A stretch of 11,042 nt of DNA, taken from NCBI GenBank assembly GCA_910588505.1, contig CAJUPQ010000099.1:1-11042 (forward strand), read 5' to 3'. The position numbers and the translations under genes are program-made. This stretch comes from an uncultured Hungatella sp. (GTDB taxonomy: Bacteria; Bacillota; Clostridia; Lachnospirales; Lachnospiraceae). Each line of letters starts with the position of its first letter. The first letter of the stretch is position 1. Positions 1 through 6,572 of this stretch are shown here, in pieces. The notes under the pieces were generated by a model. The model was not told the origin of the DNA and ran no database searches. It saw only the letters and a program-made list of their open reading frames with translations.

Positions 1-154
1 GTTTGATGTGCAGTTTTCCGGAAGCGATTACGCAAATGATCCAGAGTGGCTGGCGAAAAAGGCGTATCTGGAAAAGAGGGGAGCGCAGATGGTGTTTTTT
101 CCCTATACGGAGGGGATCAGCACAACGCGGTTGAAGGATGTGATTAGGGAGTAG
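1..154 (+). CDS. 3' end of a cytidylyltransferase-family protein (partial)
   Basis: The window opens inside this gene; codons run from base 2 to the TAG at 152-154, giving the last 50 residues. The tail contains FSGSDY near its start and ends with FFPYTEGISTTRLKDVI. This resembles the C-terminal signature of the TagD / glycerol-3-phosphate cytidylyltransferase-like nucleotidyltransferases, in which a conserved GISTT(K/R) block contacts the nucleotide. Proteins of that superfamily activate a phosphorylated alcohol or sugar alcohol with CTP for teichoic-acid-like or phospholipid synthesis. The catalytic HxGH motif lies outside the window, so the substrate cannot be assigned. No terminator-like hairpin is visible between its stop and the sortase remnant that follows. 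The superfamily call is fairly safe; the exact enzyme is not. Confidence 0.75.
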   Translation, partial: FDVQFSGSDYANDPEWLAKKAYLEKRGAQMVFFPYTEGISTTRLKDVIRE

Positions 155-229
155 GGGCTGGAGCGGTAAGGTATTAAATAGGGTGAATGATGGAGAAAAG
201 GAAGGTATTTGCTCGAATACTGACAATGG

Positions 230-996
230 ATGATAGTTGCCAGCGATATGGTATCCGAGGCCGCGACGGATATTCCGTCAAGTATGGCTGATGGGGTGGG
301 CGTAGTAGCAGAGGGGCAGAGCGGCTGTCTGGTATTGACTGATGTTATCAAAACCTTTCGGGAAGACCGATTTTGGGAGAATATACGGCTCATGAGAGAT
401 AAAGGGCTTGTCTCTGACTCGGAGTGGATTTCAGGGGATATTCTGCCGCAATATCGGGAACTGTATGAGCAGAATCCGGATATGGCAGGTTGGCTGACAA
501 TTGGGAGGGCAAGGATTGACAGCCCTGTAATGCAGACAAAGGGCGATCCGGAGTATTATTTGAGGCGAGATTTTGGCGGCAGAGAGGATTCGGGGGAAAC
601 CCCCTTTATTGATTATCGGTGCAGCGTTTTTCCACGGCGCAGTTTCAACCTTATTTTATACGGACATTATACAGACAGTGATCGTCTGTTTCGAAGGCTT
701 CTGGATTATGCTTATAAATATGAGGGATCTAAGAGTGATGAGATCTGCTTTGATACGCTGACAGAAAAGGAGTTTAAGAAGTAGCCGCTACTTTTTCTAT
801 GATGGAACTGGATTCCAGGGAAGGATTTGAACAGTTCCTTGAAGGTATTGAAGCACACAGGTTGTATGAGACAGGGGTGGAGATTACGCCAAAAGACCAG
901 ATTCTTACGATTATATGTTGTGCGCCTGAGGAATTTTCCGGGATTAAGGAAGGCGGACGGTTTGTGGTTATTGCAAAAAAGATAGACAGCCGCTAA
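230..996 (+). pseudogene. class B sortase remnant, frameshifted and internally shortened
   Basis: Class B sortases are membrane-anchored transpeptidases that attach surface proteins or pilins to the cell wall. The first piece (230-784) carries the sortase B core: NPDMAGWLTI, a PVMQ strand, FIDYRC, and LILYGHYTDSDRLF with the candidate catalytic His; it stops at 782-784 after FDTLTEKEFKK. The rest continues in another frame from about 778 to the TAA at 994-996. It reads EVAATFS, then LYETGVEI, the candidate catalytic Cys in LTIICC and the Arg in GGRFVVIAKK. About 15-20 residues usually found between these pieces (after the FYS-like strand) seem to be missing. No N-terminal membrane anchor is encoded in the 230 frame. 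A lysine-rich start-like stretch in another frame at 187 suggests a second lesion. The His, Cys and Arg positions survive but no single frame joins them. A sequencing error could explain one frameshift but not the missing segment or anchor. Confidence 0.75.
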
Positions 997-1015
997 TAGA
1001 GATAGGGCTTTGTCC

Positions 1016-1044
1016 TTTACACAGAAAGCCGCAAATGGTAGAAT
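1016..1044 (+). promoter_or_regulatory. sigma-A-type promoter for the AAA ATPase gene
   Basis: A TTTACA -35 box (1016-1021) and a TAGAAT -10 box (1039-1044) are separated by exactly 17 bases, and an extended -10 TG lies at 1036-1037. Transcription would start near 1051. The GTG at 1079 would then have a leader of about 28 bases, and the in-frame TTG at 1010 would lie upstream of the transcript. Confidence 0.65.
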
Positions 1045-1063
1045 AGAGGTAGAAGAACCAGAA

Positions 1064-1073
1064 AAGGAGGTGA
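1064..1073 (+). promoter_or_regulatory. perfect Shine-Dalgarno site that fixes the GTG start at 1079
   Basis: AAGGAGGTGA is a full-length match to the anti-Shine-Dalgarno sequence. Its GGAGG core ends 8 bases before the GTG at 1079-1081. No comparable site precedes the longer in-frame TTG start at 1010. Confidence 0.8.
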
Positions 1074-1078
1074 GGGCT

Positions 1079-2683
1079 GTGGAGCGCAGCTTTAACACAG
1101 AGGGGTTATGTGATCCGGATCTTCACTATATGGTGAGACTTGATGAAAGGCTGTACAAGATAAAAAAGCTTTTAGTGGACAGAGGTAAGTATTTTGTTAT
1201 CAATCGGGGCAGGCAGTATGGGAAGACTACCACTCTGCGGGCTTTGGAAGGATACCTGAAAGAGGACTACTTTGTGATCTCCATGGATTTTCAGCTGCTA
1301 AGCGCCTCAAACTTTGAAGAGGAATCGCGTTTTGTAGCCGCCTTTACAAGATATCTTACGGCCTGTGTCAGGGAGGGAGAAATCTTTGAAGATTTTCCGG
1401 AGGCGGAGGTGGCGGCTTTGGAGGAGTTGATCGATCAGCCGTCTGACAGACCCTATGATATGGGGGAGATGTTCATACGGATCAGCAGATTCTGCAGGAA
1501 GTCTCCCAAGCCGGTGGTGATGATGATCGACGAGGTGGACAGCGCGTCGAACAACCAGGTGTTTCTTGATTTTCTGGCCATGCTTCGGGGGTATTATCTG
1601 GAGAGGAAGACCAGGCCTGGATTTTACAGCGTGATCCTGGCAGGGGTGTATGATATTAAAAATCTGAAGTTAAAGATCCGGCCGGAGTCAGAACACAAAT
1701 TTAACAGCCCCTGGAATATTGCGGCCAAGTTTCCCATCGACATGAGTTTCTCTGTCGGGGATATTTCCTCCATGCTTCGGGAGTATGAGGAGGACAATGG
1801 CACCGGGATGGATGTGGAGCGGGTTGCCGAATACATTTATGAGTACACTTCCGGATACCCCTATCTGGTGTCTTATATCTGCAAGTGCCTGGATGAGGAG
1901 ATCTTAGGTGCTGAGGGATTTGAGGACATGGGGGATGTGTGGTCGCGGGAGGGGATCGGGGAGGCGGTTAAGATCCTCCTAAAGGAGACGACGCCGCTGT
2001 TCGACAGCATGGTGAAGCAGCTGGATCTTTATAAAGACCTGAAAGAAATGATCGAGGAGATTTTGTATCAGGGGAAGCGGGTGTTATACAGCCCGGACGC
2101 CAAAGCGATTAATATTGGTATGATGTTTGGGTTGCTGCAAGAGAGGGGCGGACAAGTCTTTGTAGCCAATCGTATTTTTGAGATGCGGTTATTGAACATG
2201 TTCATTACAGAAGAGTCGATTAACAGCAGAACCTATGAGCGCGGTGAAAGGGACCGGAACCAGTTTATCACGGATACAGGGCTTGACATGGAGCGGGTGC
2301 TTGTAAAGTTCGTGGAGTATTTTACGGATGTATACAGTGATAATGACGAGAAGTTCGTGGAGGCTTACGGGCGGAAGTTTTTCCTTTTGTATCTGAAGCC
2401 TATTATCAACGGCGTTGGCAATTATTATCTGGAGGCCCAGACCAGGGATGCCAAGAGGACGGATGTAGTTGTGGACTATCTGGGGGAGCAGTTTGTGGTG
2501 GAGTTAAAGATCTGGCACGGAAATGAGTATAAGGAGCGGGGGGAGGAGCAGCTTACCGGCTATTTGGATTATTTCCGTCTGGATAAGGGGTATATGGTCA
2601 GCTTTAATTTTAACAAGAAAAAAGTGCCTGGGGTCAACGTGATCCAGGTCGGTAAGAAGACGATCGTGGAGGCGGTTGTCTGA
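1079..2683 (+). CDS. AAA-like ATPase with C-terminal PD-(D/E)XK nuclease-type domain
   Basis: The protein is 534 residues from the GTG start. A P-loop with the unusual form NRGRQYGKTT lies at about 42-51 and a Walker B motif VVMMIDEVD at about 146-154. A helical middle follows, including the TSGYPYLVSYIC segment near 257-268, of the type seen in AAA_35-like or STAND-like ATPases. Near the C-terminus, RTDVVVDY (about 460-467) and VVELK (473-477), then a Gln at about 491, fit the D...ExK...Q pattern of a PD-(D/E)XK nuclease fold, as in the PDDEXK_9/DUF1703-type family. No signal peptide or membrane segment is seen, so it is probably cytoplasmic. Proteins with this architecture are often multicopy in gut anaerobes. 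Their biological role is not established as far as I know; a defence or nucleic-acid role is inference. The tautomerase gene starts 19 bases after the stop, so the two are likely co-transcribed. Confidence 0.85.
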   Translation: MERSFNTEGLCDPDLHYMVRLDERLYKIKKLLVDRGKYFVINRGRQYGKTTTLRALEGYLKEDYFVISMDFQLLSASNFEEESRFVAAFTRYLTACVREGEIFEDFPEAEVAALEELIDQPSDRPYDMGEMFIRISRFCRKSPKPVVMMIDEVDSASNNQVFLDFLAMLRGYYLERKTRPGFYSVILAGVYDIKNLKLKIRPESEHKFNSPWNIAAKFPIDMSFSVGDISSMLREYEEDNGTGMDVERVAEYIYEYTSGYPYLVSYICKCLDEEILGAEGFEDMGDVWSREGIGEAVKILLKETTPLFDSMVKQLDLYKDLKEMIEEILYQGKRVLYSPDAKAINIGMMFGLLQERGGQVFVANRIFEMRLLNMFITEESINSRTYERGERDRNQFITDTGLDMERVLVKFVEYFTDVYSDNDEKFVEAYGRKFFLLYLKPIINGVGNYYLEAQTRDAKRTDVVVDYLGEQFVVELKIWHGNEYKERGEEQLTGYLDYFRLDKGYMVSFNFNKKKVPGVNVIQVGKKTIVEAVV

Positions 2684-2702
2684 GGAAAGGAGGATTTTGA
2701 TT

Positions 2703-3044
2703 ATGCCATTTATTGATTCAAGGATCACTGTGCCGGTGAGCAGGGAGAAGAAGGAGGAGATCAAGGCAAAGCTGGGGCAGGCCATCGGGGCGCTGCACAA
2801 AACGGAGAATTATCTGATGGTGGGCATTGAGAGCGATTATGATCTGTGGATGGCGGGAAAGAAGCTGGAGAAAGGGGCCTATGTGGCGGTCAGCCTTTAC
2901 GGAAGCGCTTCACCGGAGGATTATGACCGGATGACCGGGAAGATCTGTGATATTTTGTGGGAGGAATTGGGGATTCCGGGGACGTCGGTGTATGTCACTT
3001 ATCATCCGGTGCCTGACTGGGGATGGAACGGGAGGAATTTTTAG
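2703..3044 (+). CDS. MIF-like phenylpyruvate tautomerase family protein
   Basis: The protein is 113 residues, matching the 114-115 of the MIF (macrophage migration inhibitory factor) family. Start choice: an AAAGGAGG site at 2686-2693 precedes the ATG at 2703, and this start puts Pro at position 2. After Met removal that Pro becomes the N-terminal catalytic base of the tautomerase superfamily; the longer in-frame ATG at 2676 would bury it. Lys33 (in LHKTE) matches MIF Lys32 in Pro1 numbering, and the C-terminal WGWNGRNF resembles the MIF VGWNNSTF ending. The expected activity is keto-enol tautomerisation of phenylpyruvate-like compounds by a cytoplasmic trimer. The physiological substrate is unknown. 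The start lies 19 bases after the AAA ATPase stop, in the same transcript. Confidence 0.88.
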   Translation: MPFIDSRITVPVSREKKEEIKAKLGQAIGALHKTENYLMVGIESDYDLWMAGKKLEKGAYVAVSLYGSASPEDYDRMTGKICDILWEELGIPGTSVYVTYHPVPDWGWNGRNF

Positions 3045-3262
3045 AGGGGCTTAAGAATGGTCTTTTTATAAGATGGCAAAATAATTAAATTGGTGTATTG
3101 TTGAATGAGCAAGGGGCGGGGGAGTCGTGATGCCAGTCAGAGAAGGGAAGGATGGTCCTGTCCGGGTTCAGATATGCCAAACATTCCGATGAGCCCTTAA
3201 AGCGGGAACGTTTCCGGTAGGGTTGCCAAATGCCATAACCATGATCTTTTTGGCGCATATGG
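3045..3262 (+). other. 218 bp with no recognisable gene, upstream of the terminator
   Basis: I found no convincing coding region here: short open frames on both strands lack a ribosome binding site and a recognisable product. The stretch lies between the tautomerase stop and a strong intrinsic terminator, so it is either a long 3' untranslated region or a small independent RNA. It has pairing potential: AGCCCT at 3193-3198 can pair with AGGGTT near 3218-3223, around a near-palindrome centred on AACGTT at about 3207-3212. I could not match it to a riboswitch or known RNA class by eye. No clear promoter was found at its left edge. Confidence 0.4.
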
Positions 3263-3310
3263 AAAGGCGCGGAATCCCGGGTAAATCCCGGGAGACTCCG
3301 CGCCTTTTTT
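3263..3310 (+). terminator. strong rho-independent terminator
   Basis: An outer 8 bp stem pairs GGCGCGGA (3266-3273) with TCCGCGCC (3297-3304), and AAA/TTT can extend it. A small asymmetric internal loop leads to an inner 7 bp stem, TCCCGGG (3275-3281) with CCCGGGA (3287-3293), and a 5-base loop TAAAT. Six T residues follow at 3305-3310. The orientation ends transcripts from the AAA ATPase/tautomerase side before the next promoter. Confidence 0.92.
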
Positions 3311-3350
3311 CTACTATTATACCACAAAATCCCCCCAAAAAATACAAGAC

Positions 3351-3379
3351 TTGTAACCGGATCCTTCGGATGCTATAAT
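3351..3379 (+). promoter_or_regulatory. sigma-A-type promoter for the DUF6323-like gene
   Basis: TTGTAA (3351-3356) and a consensus TATAAT (3374-3379) are separated by 17 bases, with an extended -10 TG at 3371-3372. The start point would be near 3386, directly before the ribosome binding site at 3392-3401. It lies 40 bases past the terminator, so the next gene is an independent unit. Confidence 0.8.
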
Positions 3380-3407
3380 CATCGTCCATAAAGAGGAGGG
3401 GATACAT

Positions 3408-3734
3408 TTGGAGAATAATTGGATGGTCTTGACGCAGCAGAAAAACCAGATAGCAAAGGTGATGGAGGCCGGTCAGGCCGGTATTGGGTACGGGCTTTCT
3501 TTAAGCAAGGAGGAGGCAAAGCTGAACGTGGAGGCCAGGACTCATGCTCTGGGGCAGGAGCGGAGGGTGGAGTTTGGGGAGGGGATTGCTCCCAGGATTA
3601 TTTATGAGTTCTGTGATTCAGACTTTATCAGTCAGGATGAGTATGCTTTGATCATCATTCGTCTGCAGGACATTTTCTATCTGTACAAAAATGAGACCCA
3701 GGCTGGCCCGGATATACACCGGGGCGGCGGGTGA
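3408..3734 (+). CDS. DUF6323-like small protein, TTG start
   Basis: The protein is 108 residues with no signal peptide or membrane segment. The TTG at 3408 is supported by an AGAGGAGGGG site ending about 6 bases upstream and by the promoter just before it. GLSLSKEEAKL near residue 29, RVEFGEGI near 53, and FCDSDFISQDEY followed by LQDIFYLYKNE resemble the uncharacterised DUF6323 family of Clostridia; this match is from memory and moderate. Relatives as I recall them run past the YKNE segment for another 30 or more residues. This one ends in a Gly-rich tail (HRGGG) and a TGA inside a GGCGGC/GCCGCC inverted repeat, so it may be C-terminally truncated. No function is known. It stands alone, convergent with the sensor kinase gene. 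Confidence 0.7.
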   Translation: MENNWMVLTQQKNQIAKVMEAGQAGIGYGLSLSKEEAKLNVEARTHALGQERRVEFGEGIAPRIIYEFCDSDFISQDEYALIIIRLQDIFYLYKNETQAGPDIHRGGG

Positions 3735-3766
3735 GGCTGCCGCCAGACGCGAGATATATTGGCAGA

Positions 3767-3782
3767 AACCTGCCGGCAGGTT
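3767..3782. other. 16 bp perfect palindrome between convergent genes
   Basis: AACCTGCCGGCAGGTT is an exact 8+8 palindrome in the 83 bp gap between two convergent genes. A second small inverted repeat, GAAAC (3796-3800) with GTTTC (3807-3811), lies beside it. Neither has a clear T run on either strand. They could serve as weak bidirectional terminators or 3'-end stabilisers, but intrinsic termination is not well supported. Confidence 0.4.
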
Positions 3783-3817
3783 GGATTTGGTTCATGAAAC
3801 AACAACGTTTCTTCTCC

Positions 3818-5143
3818 CTACGGATTCAAAAACACCGAAGCGAAAAACACCCCGCCCTCATATTTGAAGTCTGCGATCCCGTGGTACTGGCCCGCGATAT
3901 TTTTTATGGACACGGTTCCGGTTCCGGGGCTGCCGTGTTTGGAGGAGAGGAGGCTTCCGTCCTTAGTGGACGGCGCCTGTCTGCTGGAGTTGTCCACGGT
4001 GATGGAGATGGCCTTCTCCCCGGCCACCCTGGCGTGGATGCGGATAAAGGGGGATCCTTCCGGCATCAGAAGACAGGCTTCCAGGGCATTTTCCAGAAGA
4101 TTGCCGAACAGGATACAGATATCCGGCTCGTCCACCCACAGTCTGGCGGGGAGTTGGATGCAGGAATCAAAGCGGATATGGTTCTCATGGGCCATCTCAG
4201 CGTAATGACGGACCACAGCGTCCACGGCGTAATTGCTGCAGTAGGTCCTTGGGGTCAGGGACGAAAGCTTCTGGCCGTATTTGGTCAGGTACTCTTTCAG
4301 GATCTGTTCATCACCGCTGTCTAAGTAGGCCTGTATGAGATTCAGGTGCTGGCGCAGGTCGTGGCGGGCCTGGCGGGTGTTTTCGATCTGCTTCTGGAGC
4401 CGGGAATACTGCATCCTCTGAAAGATCAGCAGCTGTTCCTGGTTTCGGGTCCGCTCCTCCGCTTCGCCCTGGAGCCGGAGGGACTCCAGGGAAGTTACAA
4501 GTACATAGTAGATCACAAAGATCATGATGAGAAGGCTTAGGCGGGCCAGAAGGGTCGCCAGGGTTGCCACGCTGGCAACATTGATGTTCCAGGTCAGAGC
4601 CAGGATGGTGAAGGAGGTAAGGCCGGGGATGAGCCAGATGGTGCGCCACAGCTGAGGCGCGTGGCTGTGAAGAACCCGCTCTTTGGTGATAGTCAGAAAC
4701 TTAAACATAAAGGGGGCGGTTATGGCCACAGGAATGACGCGGACCATAGTGTCCCCGGGCGCGCCAAGGAAGCGGTAGATAGTTCCAGGCTGACTGAAAA
4801 ACCGGATGTCCAGAAAGATAGCGGTACCCCGGGCGATCATCACATAATCCACCACCAGAATGTAGATAAAAAGCAGTTTGGAGATCTCGGCATTGACGCA
4901 CCAGAAGTAAATGGACAGGGAGATGACTGCCATGAAAAAGTCCCAGGTCCGAATGTCTTTTCCCAGAAAGTAGCAGTAACAGCACACCAGAAATTCGGCT
5001 GTCATGTTCAGTCCCACCAGAAGAGTCACAAACCAGGCAGGGTAGCGAAGGCGGTCCTGAAAGGGATAGTAGGCGAGAAGATGGTAGGGAAGCAGTTCGA
5101 TCAGGTAGCTGGAGGCAGCCAGCAGACTGGCAGGCGTAAACAT
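3818..5143 (-). CDS. GHKL-type membrane sensor histidine kinase (AgrC/LytTR-associated class)
   Basis: The protein is 441 residues. The N-terminal half holds about six hydrophobic segments (roughly 38-60, 66-86, 89-111, 132-153, 168-188, 196-218), a multi-pass sensor with little extracytoplasmic domain. A coiled linker (about 220-258) precedes the dimerisation helix, whose RHDLRQHL places the predicted phospho-acceptor at His261. The ATP-binding domain shows an N box NLLENALEA (348-356), the VDN segment near 383-385, and a degenerate G box with GTGTVSIKN around 407-415. This is the HPK10/AgrC-like layout, and the partner regulator is encoded just upstream. Start choice: an AGGAGA site (5151-5156) precedes the ATG at 5143. 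The in-frame ATG at 5161 overlaps the upstream stop but has no ribosome binding site. No agrB or agrD gene is visible nearby, so the signal is unknown. Confidence 0.9.
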   Translation of the reverse strand: MFTPASLLAASSYLIELLPYHLLAYYPFQDRLRYPAWFVTLLVGLNMTAEFLVCCYCYFLGKDIRTWDFFMAVISLSIYFWCVNAEISKLLFIYILVVDYVMIARGTAIFLDIRFFSQPGTIYRFLGAPGDTMVRVIPVAITAPFMFKFLTITKERVLHSHAPQLWRTIWLIPGLTSFTILALTWNINVASVATLATLLARLSLLIMIFVIYYVLVTSLESLRLQGEAEERTRNQEQLLIFQRMQYSRLQKQIENTRQARHDLRQHLNLIQAYLDSGDEQILKEYLTKYGQKLSSLTPRTYCSNYAVDAVVRHYAEMAHENHIRFDSCIQLPARLWVDEPDICILFGNLLENALEACLLMPEGSPFIRIHARVAGEKAISITVDNSSRQAPSTKDGSLLSSKHGSPGTGTVSIKNIAGQYHGIADFKYEGGVFFASVFLNP

Positions 5144-5157
5144 GGACACATCTCCTT

Positions 5158-5907
5158 TCATTCAACAATGTCCCGGGTGTGGCGGAACAGGTAGTTGGCG
5201 TAAGCGGTCTGCATCTCTTTGTATCTGGGGCGGCTTATGGGGATCCTGCTGCCGTCGGACATGAGAAAATCAGAGGCGTCCAGAGAGCGGACGTGGTCCA
5301 GGCATACTACATAGCCGCGGCAGCAGTTCTGGAACCGCAGTCCCAGGGCCGTGTCCCCGTATTCCCCCAGCCCTCTTAACATGGACTGGAAATATTCCAT
5401 GGTCATGTATGGTTTTAAGCTGCCCATGGAGGTCTGTATCTCCAGAAAATGGCCGCTGGAGCGGACGTAAAGAATGTCGTCCAGATACAGCTGCCGGGTC
5501 ATGCGGTTTTCCTTGATTTCGATGACGTTTCTGGGACCGGCAGTTTTGTTCAGCCGGTCCATGACCTTGTAGAGACGTTTTTTTTTCACGGGTTTCAGGA
5601 TGTAATCCATAGCCTGAACTTCATAGCCTTCCAGGGCGTAACTTTCCTCTGTGGTGATAAACACAATGGGAACATCCCTGTCCATGGTCCGGACGCGGCG
5701 GGCTACGTCCATGCCGTTTATGCCGCCTAAGAGATTGTCCAGGAAAATGACGTCAAAGGTCTGAGGGCCGAAGGCGTCTATAAACTGCTCTCCGCTGGAA
5801 AACAGGGAGACGCAAAACTTTGTATCACGGTTCGAAAAATATTCTATGATCAGATTCTGCAGATTTCGCAGATCATATTCCATGTCGTCAACTAGCGCAA
5901 GATTCAT
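5158..5907 (-). CDS. LytTR-family response regulator (AgrA/LytR type)
   Basis: The protein is 249 residues. The receiver domain (1-120) has the acidic pair Asp7-Asp8, the predicted phospho-acceptor Asp57 in FDVIFLDN, the Thr of FITTEE (85-86) and Lys105 in ILKPV. A LytTR DNA-binding domain follows (about 128-240): VIEIKENR, then ILYVRSSGHFLEI, the RCxRG-like RFQNCCRGYVV, and RIPISRPRYKE. It should bind DNA as a phosphorylated dimer and activate transcription. The ATG at 5907 has a TAAGGAGAA site 7 bases upstream; a TTG immediately before it (5910) is too close to be preferred. The kinase gene starts 14 bases after this stop, so the two form one operon read from the promoter at 5994-6023. Target genes are unknown; the divergent anti-sigma/secretion operon is the obvious candidate by position. 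Confidence 0.93.
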   Translation of the reverse strand: MNLALVDDMEYDLRNLQNLIIEYFSNRDTKFCVSLFSSGEQFIDAFGPQTFDVIFLDNLLGGINGMDVARRVRTMDRDVPIVFITTEESYALEGYEVQAMDYILKPVKKKRLYKVMDRLNKTAGPRNVIEIKENRMTRQLYLDDILYVRSSGHFLEIQTSMGSLKPYMTMEYFQSMLRGLGEYGDTALGLRFQNCCRGYVVCLDHVRSLDASDFLMSDGSRIPISRPRYKEMQTAYANYLFRHTRDIVE

Positions 5908-5993
5908 CAAAGATTCTCCTTAGCTCAAGCTGTTTTTTGTGTAATATACCCAAAATGTCAGGCGGCAATTAAGCAGCTCATGTTTCTATATCC

Positions 5994-6023
5994 ATTATAA
6001 CAAACCAGCAAAAGGGTTGTAAA
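5994..6023 (-). promoter_or_regulatory. sigma-A-type promoter for the two-component operon
   Basis: Read on the minus strand, TTTACA (6018-6023) and a consensus TATAAT (5994-5999) are separated by 18 bases. Transcription would start near 5987, giving a leader of about 80 bases before the regulator's ATG at 5907. Confidence 0.72.
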
Positions 6024-6062
6024 ACAGTTCGTGCGATAAAACGTCAATTGGTGCTAAGTAGG

Positions 6063-6091
6063 TTGAAAGAACCAGATGGGAATTGTATGAT
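6063..6091 (+). promoter_or_regulatory. sigma-A-type promoter for the anti-sigma / VirD4 operon
   Basis: TTGAAA (6063-6068) and TATGAT (6086-6091) are separated by 17 bases, each one mismatch from consensus. The start point would be near 6098, just before the GGAGG at 6105-6109. This rules out the ATG at 6083 as a start for the first gene. The -35 boxes of this and the divergent promoter are about 40 bp apart. Confidence 0.7.
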
Positions 6092-6115
6092 GGAACAAAT
6101 GTGAGGAGGGGTATG

Positions 6116-6547
6116 ATGGGGACAATGACAGTGCCGGCCTCCATGGAGTACCTGGATAAGGTCATGGCAGAGGTTGAGGAGGCTTTGATGAAGGCCGGGT
6201 GCGGGGAGGATGAAAAGCGGCTGATAGAGATCTCCGTGGAGGAGCTGTTTACTAATATCGCCTCCTACGCCTACGGCGGCAGCAGGGGGCAGGTGTGGCT
6301 TCAGTGGGAGATTCGGGATCTGGAGGAGCCTGTGAGGGAGGCGGTTTTCTGCTTTCAGGATGAGGGCGCTCCCTATGACCCGTTTGCCAGGAAGGACCCG
6401 GATTTGACAAAGCCCATTGAGGAGCGTCCTGTGGGAGGCCTTGGGATCTATATGACCAAAAGGTTTATGGACCGGGTGGAGTACCGGTATAAGCAGGGGC
6501 GGAATGTGACTACGGTGAGCAAAGTATTTGCCCCGGTTTGCGGGTAA
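6116..6547 (+). CDS. RsbW/SpoIIAB-like anti-sigma serine kinase (GHKL ATPase)
   Basis: The protein is 143 residues, the usual size for stand-alone anti-sigma kinases. The GHKL motifs are present: N box VEELFTNI (41-48, with Glu43 as likely catalytic base and Asn47 binding Mg-ATP), G1 box QDEGAPYDPF (81-90), and G2 box VGGLGIYMTK (106-115). Such proteins bind and inhibit a sigma factor, or another client, and phosphorylate a STAS antagonist; here a STAS gene lies two genes downstream. Three close in-frame ATGs exist. The AGGAGG at 6104-6109 is 6 bases from the ATG at 6116 but only 3 from 6113, and 6083 lies upstream of the predicted transcript start. It is the first gene of the rightward operon. 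No sigma factor is encoded in the window, so the client is unknown. Confidence 0.88.
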   Translation: MGTMTVPASMEYLDKVMAEVEEALMKAGCGEDEKRLIEISVEELFTNIASYAYGGSRGQVWLQWEIRDLEEPVREAVFCFQDEGAPYDPFARKDPDLTKPIEERPVGGLGIYMTKRFMDRVEYRYKQGRNVTTVSKVFAPVCG

Positions 6548-6572
6548 GAGGATCGGGCTGTATGGCCGGATA

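Noticed and set aside
1010..1078. TTG at 1010 as the start of the ATPase-nuclease gene
   Set aside because: It lies upstream of the predicted transcript start (-10 box at 1039-1044) and has no ribosome binding site, while a perfect one precedes the GTG at 1079.
3186..3209. Hammerhead-ribozyme-like core (CCGATGAG, short stem, GGGAAC)
   Set aside because: The invariant CUGANGA has a C in place of U, the required GAAA is absent after stem II, and no flanking stem I or III could be drawn.
3731..4324. Long plus-strand open frame of 197 codons
   Set aside because: It is antisense to the sensor kinase gene, has no ribosome binding site or recognisable domain, and mirrors the codon use of the real minus-strand gene.
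5143..5161. ATG at 5161, overlapping the response regulator stop, as the kinase start
   Set aside because: It has no ribosome binding site; the AGGAGA site lies between it and the ATG at 5143, which it fits with 7-base spacing. Coupled use of 5161 cannot be fully excluded.
4661..5194. Plus-strand open frame of 177 codons rich in Gly, His and Lys
   Set aside because: It lies antisense to the membrane half of the kinase gene; its composition is what the reverse complement of hydrophobic codons gives.
6024..6060. A complete two-half-site LytTR operator
   Set aside because: Only one half-site matches the pattern; no second match occurs at 12-13 bp spacing on either side.
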